Virus record (IMG/VR): IMGVR_UViG_3300030098_000154 | Span: 1-28,501 of that record | Direction: 5' to 3' (one strand) | Source: a virus | DNA: 28,501 nt | Shown: positions 1 through 6,029 of the stretch, in pieces | Layout: each line of letters starts with the position of its first letter | Position numbering within the stretch: position 1 is the first letter of the stretch | The notes under the pieces: model-generated | Seen by the model: only the letters and a program-made list of their open reading frames with translations | The model's database searches: none | Told to the model about the DNA's origin: nothing | Position numbers and translations under genes: made by a program

Positions 1-248
1 TTATCGTTTATATCTATGCTTTGCCATTCACTTGCAAACTTGACCTTTAAGGTATCATGCATTTCATCAGGAAAATAGCCAAGTGACTCTCCTAATGGTT
101 GTACTATACAAGCCCAATAGTAATTGTTCTGCATATTGCTTCTATTGTTTCTTTGCTTTTTTACTTTAACTATATAATCTGTTTCAAGTTCTTTTAAGTA
201 ATTAAAAAGTGTTTGTTTATCTTGACTTGTATTAATCACGAAATTCAT
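1..248 (-). CDS. NinB-like recombination protein, 5' part only (cut by window edge)
   Basis: The first 82 codons of a second, diverged copy of the gene at 27974-28357. The ATG lies at 246-248 and overlaps the end of the T9SS-like gene by 17 bases. The diagnostic core RSNMQNNYYWA is unchanged. Seven residues differ from the other copy: R/Q and N/T at residues 12-13, D/E, S/T, and the ANE/GES triplet. These are mostly conservative, so both copies look functional. The missing 3' part presumably matches the other copy, so this is one gene seen twice across a circular or concatemeric join. Confidence 0.8.
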   Translation of the reverse strand, partial: MNFVINTSQDKQTLFNYLKELETDYIVKVKKQRNNRSNMQNNYYWACIVQPLGESLGYFPDEMHDTLKVKFASEWQSIDIND

Positions 249-392
249 AGTGCAGCTTTCTGTTCTTAATATAAATTTTATTTTTAGGCTCTTGTAAAAG
301 TTTTATGCCTTGCAGGTTATATATTTTTTTAGTAGGTCTTAGTGGTATTTCATTTACACCAACACTATTTGTTATTGGAAATTGAACCCACT
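1..392. repeat. Left copy of diverged terminal repeat
   Basis: This stretch aligns without any gap to 28110-28501. By hand count about 30 of 392 positions differ (about 92% identity). It spans the start of the NinB-like gene and the C-terminal end of the T9SS-like gene. Both reading frames stay open in both copies, so the differences look like natural variation rather than sequencing noise. The constant offset implies a unit of 28,109 bp. Confidence 0.9.
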
Positions 393-738
393 CTAGCCCA
401 TTAAATACAACAGTATCACACTGGTTAGTGCAAGGTATTATTGTAGTACCTGCTCCTTGCGGATTCATTATGTAAGCATTGTAACATACTTTTACTGTAT
501 CTGTAAGTTGTATTATTGGAAACGATGCAAATGCACCAATACCACTAAAACAAAAATCACTATTACAAACCCCCCAATAAACATCAACTGTGTCACAATA
601 ATTATCTAAAGAGTCTGTTGTTTCAATCGTCACGCTAAAAACACCATTCGAGTTTTCTATTACTGAATATGATATTGAGTCACACCAGTTAACTGACATT
701 TGTGTTTGCATGTATAATAATAAGTATAATAATTTCAT
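232..738 (-). CDS. Putative secreted protein with T9SS-like C-terminal sorting domain
   Basis: A 168-residue protein. It has a short hydrophobic N-terminus (residues 2-10, mostly Leu and Tyr) that could be a weak Sec signal. A cysteine-rich beta-type region follows, with seven Cys at residues 19, 48, 58, 63, 85, 103 and 107 and recurrent DT/V motifs. The last 45 residues include KIYNLQGIKLLQEPKNKIYI and resemble the type IX sorting domain of Bacteroidota secreted proteins (hydrophobic strand, DLxG-like turn, YI strand, basic end). The start overlaps the stop of the preceding gene as TAATG. Export and surface attachment by the host T9SS are inferred. It resembles no phage structural family I know, so it may be a cargo gene that alters the host surface. 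The C-terminal part is repeated at the right edge. Confidence 0.6.
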   Translation of the reverse strand: MKLLYLLLYMQTQMSVNWCDSISYSVIENSNGVFSVTIETTDSLDNYCDTVDVYWGVCNSDFCFSGIGAFASFPIIQLTDTVKVCYNAYIMNPQGAGTTIIPCTNQCDTVVFNGLEWVQFPITNSVGVNEIPLRPTKKIYNLQGIKLLQEPKNKIYIKNRKLHYEFRD

Positions 739-995
739 TAGTTAAATTTTTCGTTAATACCTCGTTCTCCTATTAATTTTTCTTTAGCACCAGCCCATAG
801 TTTATCATGCCTTATCTTTTTACTTAAAGACGCTTCAGTTCTTTTAAGGCTTGGCATACCATCTTCAGGTTCGCTATCCATATATTTGCCACAACTACAA
901 ATAACATCTGCAACCCATTTACTATCTCTATAAACTATTTTAGCTTTGTTTACTTCTTTTTTTTCTTTACAACATTTACAAGAATATAGTGTCAT
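738..995 (-). CDS. Small zinc-ribbon-like phage protein
   Basis: An 85-residue protein. Cysteines at residues 6, 8 and 9 (SCKCC) and at 33 and 35 (CSCGKYM) could bind one metal ion. The rest is charged and basic with no membrane segment. It sits between the DUF3310 gene (4-base ATGA overlap upstream) and the T9SS-like gene (TAATG overlap downstream), so it is translated within the early operon. The CGKYM-x-SEP pattern looks like a family I recall from Bacteroidota phages, without known function. Nucleic-acid binding is only a guess. Confidence 0.7.
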   Translation of the reverse strand: MTLYSCKCCKEKKEVNKAKIVYRDSKWVADVICSCGKYMDSEPEDGMPSLKRTEASLSKKIRHDKLWAGAKEKLIGERGINEKFN

Positions 996-1249
996 TTTGC
1001 TAGTCCTCCTGTTCTAGTTTTACTTTCTTCATAAAGTTTTTCTAACTCAAAATGCAAAACATTAATTGCTTTTTGTATATCTTGTTCAGCAGGACTACCA
1101 TCTTTTTTTCCTGCTCTTAGTATATACTGTACTGCTTGAGCAGTCCATGCGTTTAAGTTAAAATCATCAACTATATCTTTGGCTGAATAACCATACAATG
1201 TTCCTGAATAATAACTTGGCTCAGGTGTTCTTTTATAATCTTGTTTCAT
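992..1249 (-). CDS. DUF3310-type protein
   Basis: An 85-residue protein with the DUF3310 pattern: an aromatic N-terminal segment, DIVDDFNLNAWTAQAVQYIL around residues 25-44, RAGKK at 45-49, then a helix with DIQKAIN and ELEKLYEE. Such proteins are widespread in phages and are sometimes called nucleotide kinases, but they have no P-loop and the activity is unproven. The 3' end overlaps the zinc-ribbon gene by 4 bases, and the start overlaps the small membrane gene upstream (ATGA). Confidence 0.8.
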   Translation of the reverse strand: MKQDYKRTPEPSYYSGTLYGYSAKDIVDDFNLNAWTAQAVQYILRAGKKDGSPAEQDIQKAINVLHFELEKLYEESKTRTGGLAK

Positions 1250-1368
1250 TTTTTATTTTTTATTTTATATATTAAATAACTAGCAATAGGTGTTCCAAGT
1301 AATAAAGTAATTAAGCTTGGGTGTGGTTCTCCACAAATACCTATAATATGTCTTAGTGTTTCAAACAT
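1246..1368 (-). CDS. Small single-pass membrane protein (40 aa)
   Basis: A 40-residue reading frame. The N-terminal part contains GICGEPHPS, followed by one hydrophobic stretch (about residues 19-35) and a lysine-rich tail (KIKNKK). The start overlaps the end of the HTH gene by 8 bases and the stop overlaps the DUF3310 start as ATGA, so it fills the gap exactly and is probably translated by coupling. The topology looks N-out with a cytoplasmic basic tail. No function can be assigned. The CGEPHP motif looks like one I recall from other small Bacteroidota phage membrane proteins. Confidence 0.65.
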   Translation of the reverse strand: MFETLRHIIGICGEPHPSLITLLLGTPIASYLIYKIKNKK

Positions 1369-1543
1369 TTTTATTAATAAATCTTCTAACCATGCTGTTT
1401 TCTCTTCTTCTTTTTAATTCCTTAGACAGTATTCTACTAAAAGTAATTGTACAAATATTAAATCTTTTAGCCATTTCTTTGTTACTGTTTTTGCTAGGGT
1501 TTTGAAAGTAATAGTCTAGTATTTCTTTTGTATTTTTAATCAT
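1361..1543 (-). CDS. Small helix-turn-helix-like protein
   Basis: A 60-residue, highly basic protein. Residues 20-45 (NKEMAKRFNICTITFSRILS) fit a helix-turn-helix: helix, turn at FNIC, recognition helix TITFSRIL. A basic tail KELKRRRE follows. It resembles the DNA-binding part of small phage regulators and could bind the palindromes in the 7.1-kb control region, but that is inference. The start overlaps the zinc gene upstream by 4 bases. Confidence 0.6.
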   Translation of the reverse strand: MIKNTKEILDYYFQNPSKNSNKEMAKRFNICTITFSRILSKELKRRRENSMVRRFINKNV

Positions 1544-1941
1544 TCGCTATATTTTTTATATAGTTTTTTAATTGCATCAAAACAAGTTGATATACACGAA
1601 CCACAATTTGTAGTAGGTGAATAATTAGTATTGTGTATTGTATTATATGTCTCTATCATTCTTTTTTTAGCTTGAACATCTTTTGCTCTACCCGTCTTTA
1701 AGTCTTTCCACATGTCTAATATTTCATCTATTATCTCTTGTGGCAAGTCATCTGGTGTTTGTACTTCTGTTGTTTTATCCCAATACTTCTGAGGACACGC
1801 CATTGGTGCTAGTCTTGCTTTTACTTTCATAAAACATAAACACCGCTTACAAGTTCCTGTTGGTTTAAAATAGTAAACACATTCTTTACATATTGCTATC
1901 CTGTCTTGATAGACTTCATCAGGAACAAAAAATCTATTCAC
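1540..1941 (-). CDS. Cysteine-rich zinc-binding phage protein
   Basis: A 133-residue protein with a GTG start. The N-terminal cluster C18-x2-C21, C31-x2-C34-x-C36, C49 (reading ICKECVYY, GTCKRCLCFM, ACPQKYW) is a zinc-ribbon pattern common in phage proteins of unknown role. A second cluster, C113-x2-C116-x3-C120, lies near the C-terminus. The middle is a charged helix (LPQEIIDEILDMWKDL). The GTG sits inside the end of a 38-codon upstream frame, which suggests coupled translation. The pattern suggests nucleic-acid or protein binding. Confidence 0.65.
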   Translation of the reverse strand: MNRFFVPDEVYQDRIAICKECVYYFKPTGTCKRCLCFMKVKARLAPMACPQKYWDKTTEVQTPDDLPQEIIDEILDMWKDLKTGRAKDVQAKKRMIETYNTIHNTNYSPTTNCGSCISTCFDAIKKLYKKYSE

Positions 1942-2050
1942 TTTTTCTATCTCCTTTTTTTATATAAGTGTTTTTAGTTCTTGGCTGCCAGTTAGGACTT
2001 CTAAAACCAAACTGCATTACAAAACTATCATTCTTTACAGGGTTATACAT
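1934..2050 (-). CDS. Small basic protein (38 aa)
   Basis: A 38-codon frame that fills the gap between the sigma-like gene and the cysteine-rich gene. It overlaps both by 8 bases (ATG just before the upstream stop; its own stop just after the downstream GTG). The product is polar and basic with a central QFGFRSPNWQPR segment and a lysine-rich end. The double overlap is the main evidence that it is real. I recognise no function; it may serve mainly to couple translation of its neighbours. Confidence 0.45.
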   Translation of the reverse strand: MYNPVKNDSFVMQFGFRSPNWQPRTKNTYIKKGDRKSE

Positions 2051-2624
2051 CTTCATTTAAATTATTTTTAATTATTGTTCTTACTTTATCTATTGTTGTA
2101 AACAAGCTGTTACGACTTATTTTAGTCTTAGCAGCGAGTGAGTCGAGTGTCTCACCGCTATAATATAACTGGAATAATTTTCTATCGTACCAACTTTCTA
2201 GCTTGTCTAACTCTTTATCTATTGCTTCTAATTTCATTATTTTATGGTTATCTACTTCTTCGTTTGGAATATTTGAAATATCTTTATAATTAAAACCATC
2301 AGGAATAATATACTCATTAGTGTCAGTTGTATTAGAACTAAAAACAGAACCATCAATATGTGTATAATACTTTTCATATTTATAATAAAAATTACTTCTT
2401 GTACTTGTTAATGCTCTTCTTAATGCGACAGCCCCGTATCTTGTTATTCCATCTATTCCATCTTTTTCATAAATATTCCTAAGCGTTTTAGGATTCATCT
2501 GTAAAAAATAAAGCATCAATTCCTGTACTGCTTCATTAATTTTATTTTCATCTGTTGTTATTCCATAAGCCATTTTTCTGAACTTGTTTGTTAGCTTTGA
2601 TATTTCAATATAAATATCAGTCAT
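2043..2624 (-). CDS. Putative phage RNA polymerase sigma-like factor
   Basis: A 193-residue protein. Residues 28-45 (INEAVQELMLYFLQMNP) resemble sigma region 2.1/2.2. Residues 140-185 resemble region 4, with a helix-turn-helix reading YSGETLDSLAAKTKIS then RNSLFTTIDKVRTII. The middle (80-125) is a variable polar linker. This layout is common in Bacteroidota phage proteins annotated as sigma factor-like. If active, it could direct host RNA polymerase to late promoters. A replication or terminase role for the HTH is an alternative. It overlaps its upstream neighbour by 8 bases. Confidence 0.5.
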   Translation of the reverse strand: MTDIYIEISKLTNKFRKMAYGITTDENKINEAVQELMLYFLQMNPKTLRNIYEKDGIDGITRYGAVALRRALTSTRSNFYYKYEKYYTHIDGSVFSSNTTDTNEYIIPDGFNYKDISNIPNEEVDNHKIMKLEAIDKELDKLESWYDRKLFQLYYSGETLDSLAAKTKISRNSLFTTIDKVRTIIKNNLNEDV

Positions 2625-2973
2625 GAGTAGGTTCTAGTTTATCTATTCTATCAATAACTTCTTGAAGCATTTGGTCTAATACAACCTTATAAGCTCTTAT
2701 AACTGCTGAGTTAGTTTTAGTTTCTACTCCTGCAAAAAATCCGCTAGTAGCAACAGATACATTTATTGGTATAATAGTAATCCAGTCATAGAAATTGTTT
2801 TCTCTAACTCCTTTGCCATAGTTGTTAGAATATTCTATAACTAAGTCTAACACCTCTAAATAATTTTTGTATCTTGCTTTTGTAGTTAATTCTTCTACAA
2901 ATTGTTTGCACATTAAAACATAAACATCTACTATTGATTTGTGTTCTTCACTTGAATAAATAGGAATGTGCAT
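2617..2973 (-). CDS. Hypothetical early protein
   Basis: A 118-residue, mainly helical protein with no cysteine cluster and no membrane segment. The N-terminal half is charged helices (CKQFVEELTTKARYKNYLEVL); the centre contains WITIIPINVSVATSGFFAGVE. I recognise no family. It lies between NinG and the sigma-like gene in the early operon. A TAnnTTTG-like sequence at 2978-2985 just upstream has no -33 partner, so an internal promoter is doubtful. Confidence 0.6.
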   Translation of the reverse strand: MHIPIYSSEEHKSIVDVYVLMCKQFVEELTTKARYKNYLEVLDLVIEYSNNYGKGVRENNFYDWITIIPINVSVATSGFFAGVETKTNSAVIRAYKVVLDQMLQEVIDRIDKLEPTHD

Positions 2974-2994
2974 TTTTCAAAGTTATAAAAAAAA

Positions 2995-3402
2995 TTATTC
3001 TATTCCCTTTTCTTTTTTTAATTTTTTAACAACTGACTTGTAATAACTTATTTTATCTTCATAATCAGCTCTAGTAAACTTCATTGTTTGTCTAGCTTTA
3101 AATTGTAAATCATCTGCTGTTCCCTCTCCATACTTAGAATCAATAGCTAAAGCAAACCTATATTGTTCTCCTGCACGATATAAATTACAAGCAACACATT
3201 GAGCTGAACAGTTTTGTTCATCATATCTAGTTGCCATAAAACGCCTAGACTGAAAGTGTCCGCATTGCATTCCTGACTTGTAATGTTTAACTACGCCACA
3301 AGTAAAACATTGTACTAAGCCATTTTGACTATCTCTTAGCCTAATGTAAAGACTAAACCATTTGTCTAGTTCTTTTTTAAGTTTACTTATTGATTTTACC
3401 AT
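2995..3402 (-). CDS. ninG: NinG/Rap-like recombination protein
   Basis: A 135-residue protein with the NinG (Rap) zinc-binding core: C32-x2-C35 (QCFTCG), MQCGHFQSR with C47 and H49, then C65, C69 and C72 (NCSAQCVACNLY). NinG of lambda is a structure-specific endonuclease that promotes Red-mediated recombination by cleaving branched DNA. The basic N-terminus (KSISKLKKELDKWFS) and the C-terminal lysine helix fit DNA binding. A NinB-like protein in the same operon supports a recombination module. It overlaps the HTH protein upstream by 7 bases. Confidence 0.85.
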   Translation of the reverse strand: MVKSISKLKKELDKWFSLYIRLRDSQNGLVQCFTCGVVKHYKSGMQCGHFQSRRFMATRYDEQNCSAQCVACNLYRAGEQYRFALAIDSKYGEGTADDLQFKARQTMKFTRADYEDKISYYKSVVKKLKKEKGIE

Positions 3403-3671
3403 AAAATTTCCTGAATAAAATCTTTTGGCGGTTTTGTATAAATATATTGGGCAATAGTAGTTGTCTTACCAAATCTAGTTTTCTTTTGTAAAGGAATACT
3501 ATCTATTTGATATCCATCTTTTCTATGATTAAATATAATAGCTGAAAGTCTAGTAGCACCATATTCTCTAATAGCTTCATAGCTTGTTATACTTCCATGT
3601 GTTTTTAAATGCCATAAAACAGCATCTGATTGACTTTTTACTTCTTCTTCTTTAATTGTAATTGTTTTCAT
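3396..3671 (-). CDS. Helix-turn-helix domain protein (HTH_39-like)
   Basis: A 91-residue protein. Residues 12-60 fit the winged helix of the HTH_39 type: SQSDAVLWHLKTHGSITSYE, then IREYGATRLSAIIFNHRKDG. Such proteins occur widely next to NinG and replication genes in phages. Its target is unknown; it could act as an early regulator or replication accessory. The start overlaps the stop of the 20-residue membrane peptide gene by the bases ATGA. Confidence 0.75.
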   Translation of the reverse strand: MKTITIKEEEVKSQSDAVLWHLKTHGSITSYEAIREYGATRLSAIIFNHRKDGYQIDSIPLQKKTRFGKTTTIAQYIYTKPPKDFIQEILW

Positions 3672-3730
3672 TCTTTTAATTTATAGTTTATATGCAGCAA
3701 TATTGCTGCGATTATTACCCACCCTATCAT
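3668..3730 (-). CDS. Micro membrane peptide (20 aa)
   Basis: A 20-codon frame that exactly fills the gap between two genes and overlaps both by ATGA (3727-3730 upstream, 3668-3671 downstream). The product starts MIGWVIIAAILLHI, long enough to span about two thirds of a membrane, and ends NYKLKE. The double ATGA is the strongest evidence that it is translated. A stop-start relay with no functional peptide is the alternative. Confidence 0.5.
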   Translation of the reverse strand: MIGWVIIAAILLHINYKLKE

Positions 3731-4089
3731 TTGAGTAGTTTTATTGGTTCTTGATAAAAAGGTACATTTTTTTGACCTAATGTATGTACTTGATGATAAG
3801 CATCATCTATAACTTTTTTATGAGCGTAAGTCCACTTGTAAAAAGTTCTAATGTTTAAAAATGGTTCATCCTTTCCAAATCTTACACCCTGCCTAAAAGC
3901 ATCTTCAATTTGATTAAATGTCATATTGACAAATCTTTTTTCTTGTTTAAGGTCTTGTGCAAATATCTTACTTAATGTAGCCATAGTGTTTGCATCTGTT
4001 TTGTGTCCTATTTCTACTGAAGTCTTTGCTACTAAGTCTAAAACCTTTTCAGTTAATTCTTGTAAGTTTTCGTTTTTTAGTGGTTTCAT
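3727..4089 (-). CDS. Putative replication accessory protein (helicase-loader-like)
   Basis: A 120-residue helical protein. The middle, FNQIEDAFRQGVRFGKDEPF then NIRTFYKWTYAHKK, matches a pattern I associate with small replication proteins of Bacteroidota phages: an IEDAFRxGVR helix followed by an aromatic N-TFYKW helix. It sits directly downstream of the initiator and a small acidic gene. A role in helicase loading is inferred from position only. ATGA overlaps link it to its neighbours. Confidence 0.5.
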   Translation of the reverse strand: MKPLKNENLQELTEKVLDLVAKTSVEIGHKTDANTMATLSKIFAQDLKQEKRFVNMTFNQIEDAFRQGVRFGKDEPFLNIRTFYKWTYAHKKVIDDAYHQVHTLGQKNVPFYQEPIKLLK

Positions 4090-4295
4090 AATTTAATGTT
4101 TTTTATTAATTCTTCTTCTTCAAGTTTAGTATAAAACAAATCATCAACTAATTCATCTAACTCACAACCATCTTCATTTTGTATTATGTCAGGCATCATT
4201 CCATTAACATACCAAACTGATATTATATTTAATATCTGCATTTCACTTAACCCTAAATCTTCTATAATATTTTCATTATATTCTAATTCTTTCAT
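4086..4295 (-). CDS. Small acidic hypothetical protein
   Basis: A 69-residue, strongly acidic, helical protein (ELDELVDDLF and KLEEEEL near the C-terminus). It has no cysteine pairs, signal or membrane segment. It overlaps the replication initiator upstream and the accessory gene downstream by 4 bases each. I cannot assign a family. Its charge and size would suit a DNA mimic or an inhibitor of a DNA-binding protein, but that is speculation. Confidence 0.6.
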   Translation of the reverse strand: MKELEYNENIIEDLGLSEMQILNIISVWYVNGMMPDIIQNEDGCELDELVDDLFYTKLEEEELIKNIKL

Positions 4296-4894
4296 AACAG
4301 TTTTTTAGCTTCTTTCCATTCGTTTAATTGTGAATGTATTTTACTCATTGTTTGTTTTTTTACATCTCTTCTTTCCCAAGTTCTAACGCACGCTTTCCAG
4401 TCTTTCATTTTATTCTTTCCTATTTGCCAGTTTTTACTTTCATAAAAATCTATAAAACTTTCAGCATCTATATTGTTGTTGCGTAATATACAATAATTTT
4501 TAACTTCTTTAATAGTTGGTTTTTTAAAGCGCACCTTTTTATTACTATCTGTAAGATTAGTATTAGTTATATTTATATTAATATTATCTGTAAACTTTTC
4601 TTGTGTAGGGGTGTTAACCAAAGTTATCACCCTAGTTTCTATTTCTTTACTACCCTGTTTATATATGTTAACACGCTTTATGTAATTATTATCTTCTAAG
4701 GTTTTTAACCATTTTTGTATTGACACCCTACTAACTTCATATAATCTGCAAAAGTATTGAGTTGAAGCAGTACACTTTCCATTCATATTACATAAAGCAG
4801 TTATTTCTGCATAAAGTAATTTAGCATTAGGGGTTAATTCTTTGCTATATCTTACATCAGCAGGAATAACTGCATAGTAGTTTGGTTTTTCCAT
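4292..4894 (-). CDS. Replication initiator-like protein (winged helix plus DnaD-like tail)
   Basis: A 200-residue protein. Residues 5-92 fit the winged helix found in phage O-type and RepA-type initiators: YYAVIPADVRYSKELTPNAK, then FCRLYEVSRVSIQKWLKTLE and a wing with EIETRVITL. Residues 95-122 are an Asn/Thr-rich linker encoded by very AT-rich DNA. The C-terminus (124-180) resembles DnaD-type tails (FIDFYESKNWQIGKNKMKDW, then RTWERR). This is the architecture of lambda O, where the origin lies inside the gene; repeats consistent with that are present here at 4543-4593. It would bind the origin and recruit the helicase. Confidence 0.7.
   Translation of the reverse strand: MEKPNYYAVIPADVRYSKELTPNAKLLYAEITALCNMNGKCTASTQYFCRLYEVSRVSIQKWLKTLEDNNYIKRVNIYKQGSKEIETRVITLVNTPTQEKFTDNININITNTNLTDSNKKVRFKKPTIKEVKNYCILRNNNIDAESFIDFYESKNWQIGKNKMKDWKACVRTWERRDVKKQTMSKIHSQLNEWKEAKKLL
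4543..4593. other. Candidate replication origin inside the initiator gene
   Basis: Two copies of the 12-mer TTACAGATARTA (read on the minus strand) lie at 4543-4554 and 4582-4593, spaced 39 bases start to start. An almost pure A/T stretch with ACTAAT repeats separates them. The region encodes the low-complexity linker of the initiator, the place where lambda keeps its iterons. Only two repeats are seen, so the call is tentative. Confidence 0.3.
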
Positions 4895-5403
4895 TAAATA
4901 ATTTCTAAGTTGTAATTACAATCTGTCAGGGCAAACTTACATAATTCTAATTGATTGTAAAAATCTTTATATGAGAGTCTAATATTATATTCAGCTCTTC
5001 CTGAAGTAACTTTAATAATAGTTTGGTATTTATCACTGTTACTTATTCCGTTTTCTCTTAAATATATTTCTAACTCCCTAGAGTCTGAAAATGTTCTTTT
5101 AGAACCCTGAATACTAGAATATGCATTATAGACTAAATTAAAAATCTCTCTATATTTAGGAAAAGAACGATAATTAGATTCATGCATTCTTTCATAATGA
5201 TAAACAGAAACCCTATCTCTTTTAAGCTGTTTAGCTATTATAGTTGGGTGTGTATTATCTATCATCCTAGCAACAACTGCTACAACACTTCTTGGTACTT
5301 GGTATTCTTGTTTTCTGCTTTTGAAGGCAAGCGAACCTTTACGCAGCCCTACTAATCTTGTAGTAAGGTCACATAAGTTTTTAAAATTATCTTCTTGTAT
5401 CAT
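4894..5403 (-). CDS. DnaA C-terminal-like DNA-binding protein
   Basis: A 169-residue protein from the ATG at 5403, four bases after the SSB start of the stop codon; this start is preferred over one 24 bases upstream inside the SSB gene. Residues 18-75 resemble DnaA domain IV: LRKGSLAFKSRKQEYQVPRS, a helix VVAVVARMI, then a helix-turn-helix HPTIIAKQLKRDRVSVYHYE in the position of the DnaA signature (GRDHSTV type). The C-terminal 90 residues are unassigned. No AAA+ domain is present, so it is not a full initiator. It probably binds double-stranded DNA at the origin or acts as a regulator. Confidence 0.65.
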   Translation of the reverse strand: MIQEDNFKNLCDLTTRLVGLRKGSLAFKSRKQEYQVPRSVVAVVARMIDNTHPTIIAKQLKRDRVSVYHYERMHESNYRSFPKYREIFNLVYNAYSSIQGSKRTFSDSRELEIYLRENGISNSDKYQTIIKVTSGRAEYNIRLSYKDFYNQLELCKFALTDCNYNLEII

Positions 5404-5404
5404 T

Positions 5405-5731
5405 TTAAAACGGCAAATCATTGTCATCTGAGTCTGAAGTTACAAAGTCCTCATTTTCAGCTTTTTGTGTAAACCAATATCCATCTATATTGTGATAGTA
5501 TTTTCCTTTATACTCTCTAGAATAAACATTACAAAGAATAGATACTGTCATTCCTTCTTGTAATTTATTTAAGTCTTTAATTTTGTCTTGACCAAAAGCA
5601 CTTATTGCTACTAAATTATTAAAATCTTCTCCATTGTCAATTAGAGCTGTTTGCTTTTGCCATTCTTTTCCAGATTTACTTACGCCTGTCTCAAGTTTAA
5701 GCATCTTAACTAATTTTCCTTTTACTTCCAT
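5405..5731 (-). CDS. Single-stranded DNA-binding protein (DUF3127-like)
   Basis: A 108-residue OB-fold type protein matching DUF3127: MEVKGKLVKMLKLETGVSKS at the N-terminus, LQEGMTVSI and REYKGKYYHNIDGYW in the middle, and an acidic tail ending DNDLPF. That tail is the classic SSB tip that docks replication and repair proteins. DUF3127 proteins serve as SSB-like proteins in Bacteroidota and their phages. It sits between the annealing protein and the DnaA-like gene, forming a replication and recombination cluster. Confidence 0.85.
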   Translation of the reverse strand: MEVKGKLVKMLKLETGVSKSGKEWQKQTALIDNGEDFNNLVAISAFGQDKIKDLNKLQEGMTVSILCNVYSREYKGKYYHNIDGYWFTQKAENEDFVTSDSDDNDLPF

Positions 5732-5762
5732 TTTTATTTATTTAATTTATTAATACTAGGTT

Positions 5763-5933
5763 TTATTTGTAACTTTTAATGTACTTAATTATTTTTGATA
5801 GTTTTTCTTTTTCTTTAATTATTTCTAATTTTAAATTCAAATTGTTTTTCCTTAGTCTTGTGTTTTCATTTCTAAGCTGCTCACTTTCACTTAAAGGTTT
5901 GTTTATACTGTTATTAGGCAGTGCTGTTTCCAT
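5763..5933 (-). CDS. Small coiled-coil protein (56 aa)
   Basis: A 56-residue frame from the ATG at 5931-5933 to the TAA at 5763. Residues 15-56 are a charged helix with Leu, Ile or Asn at heptad spacing (SESEQLRNENTRLRKNNLNL, then KLEIIKEKEKLSKII), so it should form a short leucine-zipper-like coiled coil. It sits between the SSB gene and a long-loop terminator. The upstream A/T-rich sequence fits a Bacteroidota start. Function unknown; a dimeric regulator or scaffold is possible. Confidence 0.65.
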   Translation of the reverse strand: METALPNNSINKPLSESEQLRNENTRLRKNNLNLKLEIIKEKEKLSKIIKYIKSYK

Positions 5934-5951
5934 AATTTAATTTTTAATTAT

Positions 5952-6026
5952 TAAAAAGAGGGGGGCGTATATCTTTACAAAGTATAACTGCTGACATTAT
6001 TATTTATATTGATACCAAACCCCCTC
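5952..6026 (-). terminator. Long-loop terminator after the annealing gene
   Basis: On the minus strand GAGGGGG (6026-6020) pairs with CCCCCTC (5964-5958) across a 55-base loop, followed by TTTTTAATAATT. The U-rich run and position just after the stop at 6030 fit an intrinsic terminator, but the loop is unusually long. It shares the string CCCCCTCTTTTTA with the compact hairpin after the capsid gene. Confidence 0.45.
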
Positions 6027-6029
6027 ATG

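Noticed and set aside
2978-2985. TAACTTTG box upstream of the 2617-2973 gene
   Set aside because: No TTG at the correct distance and the transcript would start almost on the ATG; such boxes are expected by chance in AT-rich DNA.
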